From assembly GCA_016490735.1 (NCBI GenBank), contig JAEMWC010000093.1, positions 743,501 through 807,500 of the forward strand: a stretch of DNA of 64,000 bases, written 5' to 3'. The DNA is from Pachyseris speciosa (Eukaryota; Cnidaria; Anthozoa; Scleractinia; Pachyseridae). The notes below the pieces were generated by a model. It saw nothing but the letters and a program-made list of their open reading frames with translations, was not told the DNA's origin and ran no database searches. The position numbers and the translations under genes are program-made. Each line of letters opens with the position of its first letter. Position 1 is the first letter of the stretch. Positions 47,681-59,885 of this stretch are shown piece by piece.

Positions 47681-50600
47681 GTGTTACTATAATGTTTAAA
47701 TCTTGTAGGGAAATTGATGCCGAGATTTTTAAAGCACCACCCAATAAAGAGAGGGCCAAAATGGAGGTATGAAGTTTTAAAATGGCTCCTGGTTGATAAA
47801 CGGTGCTTTCGTATGTTTTAATTTTTCATCAGATGTCCCAACCTCGTACCCAGGGTGTTCGTTCCCCTTGACCAGCGGTGGGGAAACGAGCGACCCTGGA
47901 AAGATCCGATTTGAAAGTCCGAAAATATCGGACTTCTGGCTGAACTGCGCATGCTTAGGGTTCAGAGAGTTTGTAAGATTCTGTTTTACTTCCGTTTATT
48001 TGAATTGTTTAAAAAAGCCAATCAGACTCGTCAACCTATCGGATCTTTCGAGAGTCTCTCATTTCGTCAAGCCTGCGCAGTACGGAGCGAAGACTCGAGG
48101 GACGAGAATGCAGATGTCCAAGTTTAATAAGACTGGTTGTGCGCATGCGTCCTTAGTTTTTGCATTGTTTGTAATGACATGCATCTTTAATTTGTTTGAC
48201 AGGCTGAGCTTCTTAACTTCCACCATGCCAATGTTATCTACTTACGGTATGTACTTAGCTTAATGGTTATTGTTTAATTCCCCAAGTGATTTAAAAGACC
48301 AGAGAAGCTTTCAATTCAGTCAATATTCAGCCACAATTTTGATTGGAATTGCCGCAAAATTTCAGTGTCAAATGGAAACGCATTTTTCCAACTGGGGATG
48401 AATCTCGTCTTCAGTTCCAAACTTGCAACGTCATTGGTAAATCAAGAAACTTAAGTAATGGCGAAGTGATGGCAAGAAAACGAGAATTTAAAATTTGGAG
48501 CAAACAGAGCAGTGATTTGAGCTCCACTGGGCGAAACGGAAAGACTGGAGAACCTCATAGGGCTGTTCGTTTTTTTTTTCCGGAAAACTCTTTATTTGGG
48601 CCTATGCGTTGTTTTTGCATTTTAGACGATTGAACCTTAAAATGTTTTCAATCTAATCAGGAAGCATCTCTGATGTGGTTTTCCGCATTTGTAGTCTTTT
48701 TGGGAAGCAAATTTCACACTGGCTTGAACCTTACTTTACGTGGTCTGTTAAAAGGGAGTGAGACACATTGTGGGGGTTAATTTGAATAACCAAAGAACCT
48801 ATTTGTATCAATGGGACTGTTGAAATAATGGTTCGGTTTTCAAATCAATCAGCCTACTGGAGCACAGAAACTAGCGCTGATCACTTTAAAAAACTAGTTA
48901 TGAAAACTGTAATTGAAAATAGTTTGTTCTTCTTTGAAGAAATGGCAGCTTATGCCTATCTCTTTGTTCTTTTGTTTTTAGGACTCTGAACGAGTCATCT
49001 GTTGACGAATTCAAAGGGGGTCAGGAGGCGGTAAGTGGACAGTTGTTTCAAAACCATGGTGATCACAGAACCAAATTTATTCTCTACTATGATCAGCACT
49101 GTCTTTTTTTGAAAATAATTAGTCTGTGAGACCCCACAAGCAATTCACACTATTTACCAATTACCCGCGGAAAACGAACAAAAGACAACAAGTAATGAAA
49201 ATAGATTTGAAAGTTGGACATGCACGTCAAATAGCACATATGGGAGCCGGAATGAACGAAATATTGTTGATTACAAGTGTAGCTGCTGAAATAAAGCCTT
49301 AACTGAACAATCAGTGCTTTTGACAGCTGAGGGAATAACGTCTTTTATCTATTAAGTCAAGAAAGAGAACTTAAAATTGTATTAAAGCGTTCCGCGGCGT
49401 ATCCATTTCAAGGCTTGTTCGTCTTAGAACACATCTGACAAATGTTCAGTTTTTGTGACTCATGCAATTGTCTTTTATCATTACAGCTTCAAATCATTGA
49501 AAAGATCTTGGAAAAGAGGTAAGGCTTACCACAAACTAATCTCAACAATCCTTTATTACATAGTAATGATAGAAATGCGCCCTGAGAAACATGATCAAAA
49601 GAACCACTTCTCTTCCATACAGAATGGTGAAACAGAGTTTCCACTAATGAAGTAAGTTGAGGGAAAATGTTTGCCTAATCGCTTCTGTTTCCTTCAAACA
49701 TAGGGAATCAGTTAACCCATGCGGCAATGAAGACTCTGTAAGTACAATATTCACATATCAGTTTATTTTTATTTTAACTTCATCTGTACTTTGGGATTGA
49801 ACAGCGGGCCCTTTGTTGTTGTTGCGCGCATAATTCTAGTGAAAATTTTGACACTCCGCCCAATGAACTCATCACTCAAGCCACTCTTATCACGTGATAA
49901 ACACTTTCTTTTCACGCGGTTTTAACATCAGTGTTATTACGTGACATATCAACCATGTCGCTGCTTATATTCCGGTCTCTTTTACTGTGTGAGAAGTGAC
50001 GCCTTTGGGAACTAACTGGTTTGAAATCTCAGACACTGGCTTATTCTCGATGTTGCTTATTGTGTTTCTCTCTGAAAAAATCATGAAAGGTACTTTAGAA
50101 TTGCAGCCTTTTCCTGACCATAATTAACTTTTTGCTGTTAGGTGATGATGATGGAGTCTGATGCTACCCAGAGGTAAGTTTATTTGCCCCTTCGTTACTT
50201 TACCAGCAATCAATCAATTTTTTTTTTACGGAAAGCTGATTTATTTTATACTGTTCTTATACTTAGCGCACACGAAACAGTGGAAAGCACCCAGAAGACT
50301 ATACTAGATTTTATAAAAATGTCACCTTTTAAACTTATTTATTGCTTTTATTAGCTTGGAGAGCACGAAGTTAATTTACCAGAAACCAGCAAAGAGCTTT
50401 AGAATTACTTCTTTTAACTTATAAGTAGTCTCAGTCAAAACTGTAGTAACTTCATCTCCGAACATATATGGCCGATTTCTTAAGCTATTCTCCCCCGTAT
50501 ATCGAGAACGTGAAGTTTTTGTTCGCCAAATGTTAACAGGCCGAGGTTAAGGCAAATTGTTTGCGTCCGAGACTGAAAAGTCCTTTTTACCCGTAGTGAG

Positions 50601-53600
50601 GTGAACAAGAACACCAAGAGAAAGAAAAGCAAGCGAAAGAAGAAGAAGGCAAAAGCGTGTAAAGTGGAGGTCAGTAAAATTTTTATACATCGGTGTTACG
50701 ATACACGTCTCAGAGCACCCGACGGTTTGTCTGATGTATCTTTTCGCAAGACCATCACACGCCTTCGAAAGTAGAATTAAATTGTACTGGAAACTAAATT
50801 TACGTTTGACGAAATGTCGTCTAAAACATTCACAAAATAGTTTCGTTCGTCATCATAATCATTTACTGAAATGGTAACGTTTCGCGCGTTTATCCTTCGT
50901 CGCAGCCTTCACTCTGATAAAGGGCTGAAGGTCAAGCTAGGTCATAACGTCAGCTCTTAAATATCTTCAATGTGGTTATCAATTTATCACCTTATTAGCA
51001 CATAAAACCAAACATGATTTTCACTCCCCAAACTTACTCCTTTGATCACTGGAAAGAAGCTTTACAAGTTGGAGAAGGGCTTTTGTAATTGGAATTGAGT
51101 TCGTGCTTGAAGGCTATCTCAAAGTAAACGTAATTTTTGTCCGCATTTGTAGCTAATTTTACTTTTCTTTCTTCAATGAATTCTTAGGCGGCTGAGCAAC
51201 GTAACACCGATATTGAAAGGTGGGTGTTCTGGCAAAAATATAGAATCGATAACTAAAAAGGTTTCGTGGAAAATAGTCTAATCAGTGAGCGTCTAGTTGG
51301 TGCCCTGGTTTCACTGCGATGCCAGCAAAATGATATGTTGCGTAGAGAAGGAGATTAAACAATGGCTCAAAAAGTAATGGCTTTTCTTTTTTATTGGTAG
51401 ATTTGCACAAGTTCAAGTTTTCGTCGAGAACACCATTTCGCAAAGTTTGGAGGAGGTAAAAGAAGAGGTAGTTTGGTTTTACTCTTTTATGTTTAAACGC
51501 TGCAGGATATTTTTGCTGTTTTCCCTAAAATAAAGTTTGTCTCGTTTCATAATTATGCGGTCAACGTGCTAGCAAATGTGAAGCGATATTTTATCATTAG
51601 TAAAAAGTTAATTCTTTGCGGAAAATTTTACTCATTCTGCATGTTTCCAGAACACAAATGTTTTCCTTGCATGTCCGGTAGAACGAGTAGAAGAGGTCGA
51701 AAACGACCTCGTATTTTTAACTTTTCGTAACACGTTTTCTGTGATTCTGTTAGATGCGTTTCTAGTATGATTTTGCTCGTCATAGAAATTCACCAAAAAA
51801 GGCTTGGTGACTTTACGGTTTTCCCCGCTCTCGTTTTCATCTAATTTTACTTTTCTTTCATCTTTACTGAATCTACAGGTGACCATGCCACTTGATATCC
51901 AAAACGAAAAGTGAGTATTCTAAAATTCCGGATATTTGTAAGATTTGAATCAACAGCAAGTGAACAAGTTTTCATGGCAAAACATTGCATATTCATAGCA
52001 AAACATTGCGCTTTATTGCCAGAAAATTAGCATTCATCAGACGACGTTGAGGGTATTCACTCACATAAACTGCCGGTCAAAATTTAACAGCTTATTTTCT
52101 CTATCGGTAGAATAACAGAGGATCCTGAGAAGAACACCATTCCTGAGAGTTTGGAGGAGGTAAAACACGTTTTTTAAATTAGTTTACCCGTAAATTAATG
52201 TCGTTTGCTTAAACTATCCGTCCTCTTTAGCTGCGACTATGCGACCGCAATTTATAATGGTAATAGGACCGAGTGGAGTCCAATTCGGTCTGTAATCATA
52301 GAGTGATTTACCAAATCGGACGACCGCGAAGCGGGATTCCGATTTGTTAATCATGAGTATGATTACAGACAGAATTGGACGACACGAAGTTCTGTTACCA
52401 ATAAATCAAAACTATGGCTAAATTTGAGAAACAAACTAGCCATCGGTTGAGCGTTAAAAGGTTACATGTAGTGATGAATTCTGAAAAACATGATAGTTTA
52501 CTTAACAAAATGCACGACAACAGCGCGCGCAAAATGACGCGTACTGTCCAATTACAAGCATGACGCGTGCACTGTCCTATTAGTGCTCAAATGGGGCTGC
52601 TGATAGCCAATCACGTTCAAGGATTTTGTTATAGTTTTGATTATTTGGGAAACCCCGCGATACGTGAAAGTCGCTCATGTAGCAACTCTTGCACGAGCCA
52701 CGAGGCAAGCAAACACTGGCGCGAAAAGTAGAACTTTTGTGTATTTTTTAGACTCATTGAGACTCAGAATTGGGTGTGGTATGTTAAGACTTATCTCTGC
52801 ATGAACAAAATGCATATGCCTTCAAAGTTAAGACTGATTTTTTTGTGGCTATCAGTTTTCAATGTGTAGTTTTTTGCTTATAATCCGTCCTTCTCTCTTA
52901 GCGGAGCGAAAGACTAATAAGGAAAATAATTCATAGCTGTTTTAAAAATCATTTTTTGTTTTTAAAGTTAATTAATTTCGTTTTATTCAGGGAGTATTTG
53001 TTATGTCTGTATGAGGAAGTTGGGAAATTGTTTGAACTAACCGGACGTTTGAATACAAACGAGGAGCGCAAGCAACCAACATAATCTCCTCTTTGAATTA
53101 ACGATTATAGTTAGTTGTCAAGTTGCTTTGAATTTATGATTATCGTTAATTTAGAACACTGTTTCCCAGGACATTTCAGAAAAGAACAAATAAAAAAACC
53201 CCTCATATTATTTGGACTGGATTTGAACCCGGAACTACCCGGCGCTAGTAGGAACGGCTACTTACCACTAGACCACCGAAGAACAACACGACCGACGGGA
53301 AGTTGTATAACTAGATATTTAATAGAGTCTTGCATAGAATATCACTGATCTACAGTGATTAGGCCTAAGCGCTGATTTTAAATGGTTAGCTTTTTGTTGA
53401 GGTTTGGTGATCGACCTTTTTCATTCACTTTCTAAAATTATTTTTAGCGAGTAATTATATATGCTTACTATAGGGTGTAAAATAAACGCATGAATTAAAT
53501 TGTTTAAACTTTGAGTTTTGTTCAACCAGCGACGTGGTGGTCTAGTGGTTAGAAGAGAGGATTGTCCTTTTACAACAAAAATGCTGACTTCCCAGAATTC

Positions 53601-56600
53601 CTTTCAGACCGTTAGTGTTCTAAATTAACTATAATCATAAATTCAGAGCAACTTGACAATTAACGATAATAGTAAATTCAGAGGGGATACTGGGTTGATG
53701 CAACGGAATCTGACATAATTTATTCCGCTTTATACAGATCTCTGAGGAATCCGCTGAGTTGGTCAGTGACCATCAAAACCATTCGTGTGAGACTCAGGAG
53801 CCTGAGGAGACTAAAGAAACAGAATTGGTGGAGACACCAGCGGAACATAACAGTGAGACAGGAAAAGTGGAGAAACAAGTTCAGACAGAAGAATGTGAAG
53901 AAATCAAGATCCTTCAGGAGCAGTTATTGGAGGTTAGTCGTTACAGCTCTCCATTTTTGCTCCCGATTTAGATTGTCTCAATTTGTAGAGTCCGAGAAAA
54001 ATAAATTTCTCATAGTCTTCAAACTCAAAGACTCAAGCAGTTTAAGGCCTGGGTTTAGAAATATGTTCAGTAATACGGTTAATCGCCAATATCTTTCTCC
54101 AGATTGTCTGGAACCGGATGAAACTTTCCCTGAAGATAAATCTTGTTGTCCTTGTTTGCCTTAACGTATATTTTTGATCACGTGATCAGTCACGTGATCA
54201 AAATTTGAAAAATTCTTAAATCAGCGATGCGGTGGCGGATTTTATGTTTACAGATTAATAAATCAGCGTTTCTAATAGAAATTCAACATTCCTAACTTTC
54301 TACGCTTGGAGTGATTGTACACGAGTTTTAGTTTTTAAATTATCAACCGCTGAACGTTGAATTCTGGGCCGAAAAATGACCTTTGCCCTCACAGTTTTTT
54401 TGTTGAGAACGATGGACGGTCACTCCAAACGTGAGATGTTAGAAATAATTAATATGCATAAGAAAAGCGTTTTCGTTCGATATTATATCCTACAAAAGTC
54501 ACCTACTCCTCAAATAAGTGATAATTTCAAAGAAATGGTCACGTGACACGTCACGTGATTTATGATAACGTTTATTGCACTTAAAAATGTTAAGGATGAT
54601 GAGAACTTATCATGTGCCGAATTTCGTTTCAGTGTCATTCCTCTGGGACGTTAAATTACGAAAAAGCCGTTTTCTCTAATAAACGCCCCTCACCCAGGCC
54701 TTAAACTGCTTGAGACTTGAAATATCGTTTTCAGCAGAACAAACGAATATCAGAGAAATTATTAAATCACTGGCACTTGAGCGGTCACTCTCCAGGATTT
54801 CATCCACAAACTGAAAATTTCGAATCACCTCATTCAGCGCAATACACAGGACCGCCGGAAAGTTCTCCCCAATAGCTTTGTTTAAACATTTCGCCAACAG
54901 ATTCAAAAGGGGGTTACAAAATTCTCAGTGAACAGCACTTCAAGAAGGTACTGCTTAGCATATTCTATCTAAATGGTCACACTCTAAGATTTCATCTGAA
55001 AACCGACATTTATAATTTAGTTTTGCCTTTGCTTGATTTAATTTTTTAGAGAGAAGCCACCATAAAAGAACAGCAGGGTGAACTGGACAAAGTCTCTAAA
55101 GAGCTCTCCGATACCAAATCACTGATCTGTGATTTCCAGAACCAGTTGTTGGAAAAAGACAACATGATCATTGAACTTAACGGCCTGAGAGAGAAAGACG
55201 AGGGAAACTACAGGGCAAGGAGTGATGAGTTAAGCCAGGAGCTACGTGAAAAGGTGTCAGCATTTAACCAAGTTAATCAAGAGCTGGAGGGAAAGAACGC
55301 AACAATTGATCAGTTGAATGGCGAACTTGATGGTTTGAAGCGTGAGTTGCAAAGATTCAAGTTGCATGAGCAAGATATGAAAAAAGATCTCGAGGAAGTT
55401 AAGAAGTTGGTTGAGAGGCTACATACAGAACACCAGGAAGAGTTGAATGCAGTGAATGCACAACATACTGCTGAATTGGAGAACCTACGGCTGATGATGA
55501 GAAAGCAACAGGAAGAGAAATATCGGGAGATGGACGAGCTGAAGCAGATGTACGGGAGTGAAGTGAATAATTTGAACGAGTCATTTGAAAACCAGATGAA
55601 AAAGAACAAAGATTTAAAACAAGAGATTAACAGATTAACCCAAGATTGGGATAACAGTGTGGCTCGACTGAAAGTGAAAGATGCGTCCTTAGAGGAACTT
55701 AAACTAAAGTTAAAAGAGTTGGGAGCCTCAAGCGAGAACGAAATCAATTCGCTAAGAAAGGAGCTAAAGGACAGAGATAAAGAAATTGCCGATTTAGAGG
55801 ACAAACTGTCGAGTTTTGAAGAGCAGTTGGTGTTGCAGTTGAGTAGCACATCGAGAAAATGCGAAAAGAAGTTCGCTGAAGAAAGAGCTCAGATAGAATC
55901 ACAGTGTAAGGAGATGATGCAAGACTTGTTTGATATGGTGAAACGACTTGAATTGGACAACAATTCTCTACAGGCTATACATGCACAAGAAATCGAGGTG
56001 CTAAGAGATAATCTTGATCAAAACTCCAATGGTTTGAACAGCGAGATGCACGAGCTGAAATCAACGGCTGAAAAGGCGTGCCAAGACGAACTTTTGGCTT
56101 TTGTCGCAAAACTGGGACATGAAAATCAACAGGAAATATCTCAGTTAAAGAAAGACCTGCTGCAAGAAAGTGAGGAGAAGATTGCTTCAATTCAAGACGC
56201 TCTGTCCTGCAAGATAGCAAAGGCAGAAGAGGAAAACGTGTTACTGCGAAACAAACTTATCAGTTTGGATAAGGACCTCTCTGAGATAACCGGGGAGAGA
56301 AATAAGTTCTTTGATGAGATTGAAGGGCTCAGAGATACTCGCAGAATGCTGGAGGAAACCATGTCCCTTTTGGAGCAGAGCATGAGTGCTGTGTCCAGTC
56401 AAGGTGTGCATGAAGGGCCGATACCTGTGCAAGAGTGTGTGGAGGGGATGAAAGATGTGCCCGGACATGGTTTTAATGAAGGTATGCTATTGTTCCATTT
56501 TCACTTTACCTTAAGTCTCGAGGCAGAAAACACTATCAAACAATAGTTACTACGTACAAACCGGCGTATATTTAACTGTCTCTCTCGTGTACGTCAGCAG

Positions 56601-58334
56601 GAGACGATGGAAGAATAGCTTTTTGTATTTGATAGCAACATTTGACAGCGATCATATATTTTTTTAAGTGATTGAACGCAAACGTGCAAGTAATAATTGT
56701 TATGGCTAATAACAATTGTTTACCGCTGACCGGTTAGCTCAGTGGTAGAGCACCGGACTAGCATGCGAGAGGTCGCGGGTTCAAACCCCGCCCGGACCAA
56801 CACTCAGGGTCTTAAAATAATTGAGGAGAAAGTGCTGCCTTTGTAATAACATCTGCAAATGGTTAGACTTTCCAGTCTTCTCGGATAAGGACGATAAACC
56901 GTGGCCCCGTCTCACAACTCTTCATAATTGATTCTGTGGGACGTAAAAGAACCCACACACTGTTTGAAAAGAGTAGGGGACGTAGTTCCCGGTGTGGTGG
57001 TCTATCTCTCATCTGATGGTTAAATGCTCGGAGATATTAGCTGCACAAGATCCTGTTAAATTCCGAGGGTAAATAAAGTTATGCATGTATGTGCATGTAT
57101 GTATGGCTACAGTGGCAGTTCTTCAGTCTTGTGACCATAATCTTTGATAGATAACGTAAAACTCAACTTTTTTGGTTGGCTCGGCGGGAGAAATCAAGAT
57201 GATCAGAGCTATGTTGATAATAAGCAATTTAAAATTACTGTGTAGTAAAAATGGTGAGCTTTGTGCATACAATGCATTTTACTGTGATGTCGACTGAATA
57301 AAGAAATGTATCAGTGCAAATCGTCTAGGATATCTTTTTACAGCGCCCCTGTTCCCTTCTATTATAAGGACACTGCAGGTAGCAAATTGTTCGGCCGCCA
57401 CTGGGACTGTACTGGGTCAAGATGTTATGGGTTCATAGGTTTTTGAAGTTAAACTCAGATATTGACGGTGAAGTCCGCTGATTCAAGCGTTTATTATTAA
57501 AAAAACTAAAACAAGTTCACCAAAAAAACCTGAAGACTGGAAAATTTGAGGCAAGGTTAGATTATAAGAATGATTTTGAAGTTAAGAACATTTTGAATCT
57601 TTTTTGTTGAAGGTGCTTTGAACAAGACGAACTTGACATTCAAGCTTGAGCAACTACGGGAATTAGTCTGTCAGAAAAACAATCTGGATCTGAAACTGAG
57701 CCAAGACCTCCAGGAGACCAAAAAGGAACTGGAGAAAGAGAGAGAAAACTTCAGAGCTGAATTACACGAGCGAGAAACGCTGGAGCAAGCTCTGGAGGGC
57801 AGCAAAAAACAACTGGAGACACAGCTGACGGTGATGGACAAAGAAAACTGCGAGCTGCTGAGAGAGCTGTCACTTTTACAGGTTGGTGCCATATGCAGGC
57901 ATGGCTTTATGGCAAACGTATTTTCTTATGAGTAATTATGGAAAAATATTGGTTTATATTACCCTCTCTATTTCTCACTCGCTCCCAGCCCTTGCATTAC
58001 TATAAAAACATTTCATTCTGAAGTCAAACCAAACTTTCACTCATTTTTAATCTCGTTTCTAAAATCCACAGTCGCACTGTAGTATATTTGGTTATTATCC
58101 TTTATTATATGACTGGCTCTTTCAGCGGTCAAGATGAATCAATTCTCCTGCTGTGATTGGCTACCCGCGAGGTCAAGATGGAGCCATCTTGACCGCTCGG
58201 GATAGCCCGTTCGTCCCGCGTTTTACTTTGAAATTCTCTTAATGGCGTACTTTAATTCATATAAGAAATCCTTTATTGACCAAGCTTGTTCGGTCAAGAT
58301 TGCGGGATATTGGCCTCGTTCTTTTTTTTGCGTG

Positions 58335-58367
<33 letters not shown>

Positions 58368-59120
58368 CACGCTTAAAAAGAACGAGGCCAATATCCCGCC
58401 ATCTTGACCTCACGCTTGGTCAATAACCCATATGTCATTGGTTAAGGTAACAAGAGGCGTATTGTAAAACGTTGTGGACCGAACATAATTCAAAGAACTA
58501 AACTCAGGTCGAACACTTAAAACTTGTGAATATTCAATGTGGCATTCTGAGCGAACTGTGAATGGGATAAAAACTCTTTTTCAAAACTTAACCGAACCAA
58601 TTTACTTACACACGTTAATCGGGAATGGCGCGGCCATTTTGGATTTGATAACATGTATAAATGGTTGCCCTATTGTTTAACACAAAGGATTTTCTGCTTC
58701 ATTTGCTTCCTGACAATCATTACACGTCATCAAATCCAAAATGGCCGCGTCCGGAAAATAGGTAATAATGATATCGATTTTTTGGACACTGAAATGTTAT
58801 ATCCATGTTTCAAAACAAAATTTGGAAGCTAGTAATTATTTCCAGCAATTTAGTGTGAATTTGATGTTAGAGTGAGGTTACTTTCAAAGTGTCTTGGTTT
58901 TTCTGCCTTATAATAGTTCGTCTAAAGGTTTTAGAATATTTCCATATTTGTGTAATAGTCATGGATTTACGAGATTCATCACGAAGTTATTTTCATCTAT
59001 TTTTCATTACTTGGGGGTGTTTCTTAATGCTTTTCTTTGTTTTCCTTCTGTTTTCAGAAAGACAAGAAATCGAACTTCTTAAGACGCTGGTTCAAGTGTC
59101 TTCGGAAGCAAGACAGCTAA
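44320..59120 (+). CDS. Large coiled-coil protein with micro-exon N-terminal half, 18 exons
   Basis: Not recognised as a named family. Exons: 44320-44344, 45077-45141, 45875-45942, 47709-47766, 48203-48246, 48982-49030, 49487-49518, 49704-49737, 50142-50173, 50597-50669, 51188-51219, 51401-51467, 51879-51910, 52111-52159, 53738-53932, 55050-56481, 57613-57881 and 59058-59120 (TAA). All are GT-AG and the total of 2619 nt is divisible by three, giving 872 residues. Exon 12 could instead end at 51455 in the same phase. The first part is hydrophilic with a basic cluster (KRKKSKRKKKKAKA, exon 10) that may be a nuclear signal. Exons 16 and 17 encode a long Glu/Lys/Leu/Gln-rich coiled coil (about residues 286-850), and the last exon a basic tail (FLRRWFKCLRK). 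No signal peptide or membrane segment. Scaffold, cytoskeletal or nuclear roles are all possible. Confidence 0.8.
47051..47292. repeat. Dispersed intronic repeat, copy A
   Basis: Shares ordered blocks with 50749-51052 in the same orientation, including CCATTACACGCCTT, ATCATTTACTGAAATGG followed by TTTCGCGCGTTTATCC, and TTAGCACATAAAACCAAACA. In the intron before exon 4 of the coiled-coil gene. Confidence 0.75.
47606..47680. repeat. (TAA)n-(TTA)n palindromic microsatellite
   Basis: TAA repeat turning directly into TTA repeat, so the two halves can pair. It ends about 30 bp before exon 4 of the coiled-coil gene. Confidence 0.85.
47839..48110. mobile_element. 272-bp MITE with 9-bp target duplication
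   Basis: Tips CAACCTCGTACCCAG and CATTCTCGTCCCTCG (inverse, imperfect); flanked by CAGATGTCC at 47830-47838 and 48111-48119. Tip similar to the 15391-15526 element. In the intron between exons 4 and 5 of the coiled-coil gene; it explains most of the open frame 47793-48263. Confidence 0.7.
50749..51052. repeat. Dispersed intronic repeat, copy B
   Basis: Partner of 47051-47292, somewhat longer because of about 60 bp near 50930-50990 absent from copy A. Lies before exon 11 of the coiled-coil gene. Confidence 0.75.
52257..52408. repeat. Inverted repeat, about 152 bp
   Basis: Arms with TGGTAATAGGACCGAGTGGA and TCCAATTCGGTCTGTAATCA, complemented by TGATTACAGACAGAATTGGA and the following GACACGAAGTTCTGTTACCA. 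Probably part of a decayed transposon continuing to about 52620. Confidence 0.65.
53088..53684. mobile_element. Foldback element with two opposed tRNA-like segments
   Basis: Terminal arms 53088-53160 and 53614-53684 are inverse copies (GTTCTAAATTAAC, TTATGATTAT, CAACTTGACAA). Inside the left part, minus strand 53285-53215, is a tRNA-like stretch with GGTGGTCTAGTGG and GGGTTCAAATCC. Inside the right part, plus strand from about 53529, is GTGGTGGTCTAGTGGTTAGA. So two diverged tRNA-derived units face outward on opposite strands. In the intron between exons 14 and 15 of the coiled-coil gene. Confidence 0.65.
54028..54718. repeat. Inverted-repeat-bounded segment, about 690 bp
   Basis: Ends carry ACTCAAGCAGTTTAAGGCCT and its complement. 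Inside, 54178-54201 holds a doubled CACGTGATCA palindrome. No coding frame recognised. Intron between exons 15 and 16 of the coiled-coil gene. Confidence 0.55.
56728..57105 (+). repeat. tRNA-Ala-derived SINE
   Basis: The head 56728-56799 has TTAGCTCAGTGGTAGAGC, an anticodon loop CTAGCAT (AGC, Ala), and T-arm GCGGG-TTCAAAC-CCCGC. The acceptor and anticodon stems do not pair well, so it is not a functional tRNA. A body of about 300 bp follows and ends in ATGTATG repeats. Intron between exons 16 and 17 of the coiled-coil gene. Confidence 0.75.
58161..58205. repeat. Short hairpin repeat
   Basis: CTACCCGCGAGGTCAAGATG paired with CCATCTTGACCGCTCGGGATAG nearby. It shares the TCAAGATGG motif with the hairpin at 58272-58426. 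Confidence 0.6.
58272..58426. mobile_element. 155-bp hairpin MITE
   Basis: Arms of about 70 bp: TTATTGACCAAGC, CGGGATATTGGCCTCGTTCT and TGTTTATGGACC are all complemented in order. In the last intron of the coiled-coil gene. Confidence 0.7.
58628..58751. mobile_element. About 124-bp MITE
   Basis: Tips GCGCGGCCATTTTGGATTTG and ACGCGGCCATTTTGGATTTG (inverse). Confidence 0.6.
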
Positions 59121-59885
59121 ACTCGCTCAAATTATTCTTTAAAATGTAAATATTTTTGCTATTTTTCTTTGTTAGTGCGTGATTTTTGTGACGTAATGTT
59201 GTAATGTGTTGCAATGTATTCTTGTAGTTTGAATAAGAATCACTACGAAAGGTCATTTATAAAATATTTAAGATAGTACGCGCCCACTCATTGGTCAATA
59301 GGTGTGTTTAGATGAGAGTATGTAAACACGGTTGTGACGTCACGCTGTTTGTGTTTGCCGGTACAATTTGAAAACATTTCAAAGCTTTCGCAAGACTCAT
59401 AAAGCAATTTCAAGTACAGATATCACGGAAATAAAAAAAAATCGATTTTGGGTCTAGCTATCTCTTCTCCCGTGAGCCCGAGGAAAGAAAGCAAAAGAAA
59501 AACCACAGCGCTTTCCCTGTCTCGATGATCGTGAGCTACACGACCTAAAGCGAAGCGGAGAGGACAAAATATGGAACAAAATAGGCAGTACATGTAAACG
59601 TTTTTCAAGGTAATTTTTGCATTAAGAACTACGATAAAATTCTCTATAAGACATTCTTTATTTAAAAAAATGTACACGAAAACGTACACCAAACTAAGCT
59701 TATATGCTACAGACTGTAAATGCTTCAAATCAAACTTTACGCGGCCTATCAGTTGCCGTGTTTTGGTTGTCAAATTAGCGTAAAATGTATTTTCTCTGAG
59801 ACCATCTCAGCTTAAAAATATACTACAACCTGGATCCGCTGCTTGGAAACAGAGTTCCTGCTTGGGGTATTACGATGGCCCAGGA
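59121..59885. other. 3' flank of the coiled-coil gene and intergenic space
   Basis: A candidate AATAAA lies at about 59430, 310 bp past the stop codon. A minus open frame at 59423-59773 has no recognised domain. Nothing else supported. Confidence 0.4.

Noticed and set aside
47793..48263. 156-codon plus frame in the coiled-coil gene
   Set aside because: It spans a MITE bounded by CAGATGTCC and then reads exon 5 in a mismatched context.
55310..55849. 179-codon Ser/Leu-rich minus frame
   Set aside because: It is the antisense shadow of the coiled-coil exon 55050-56481.
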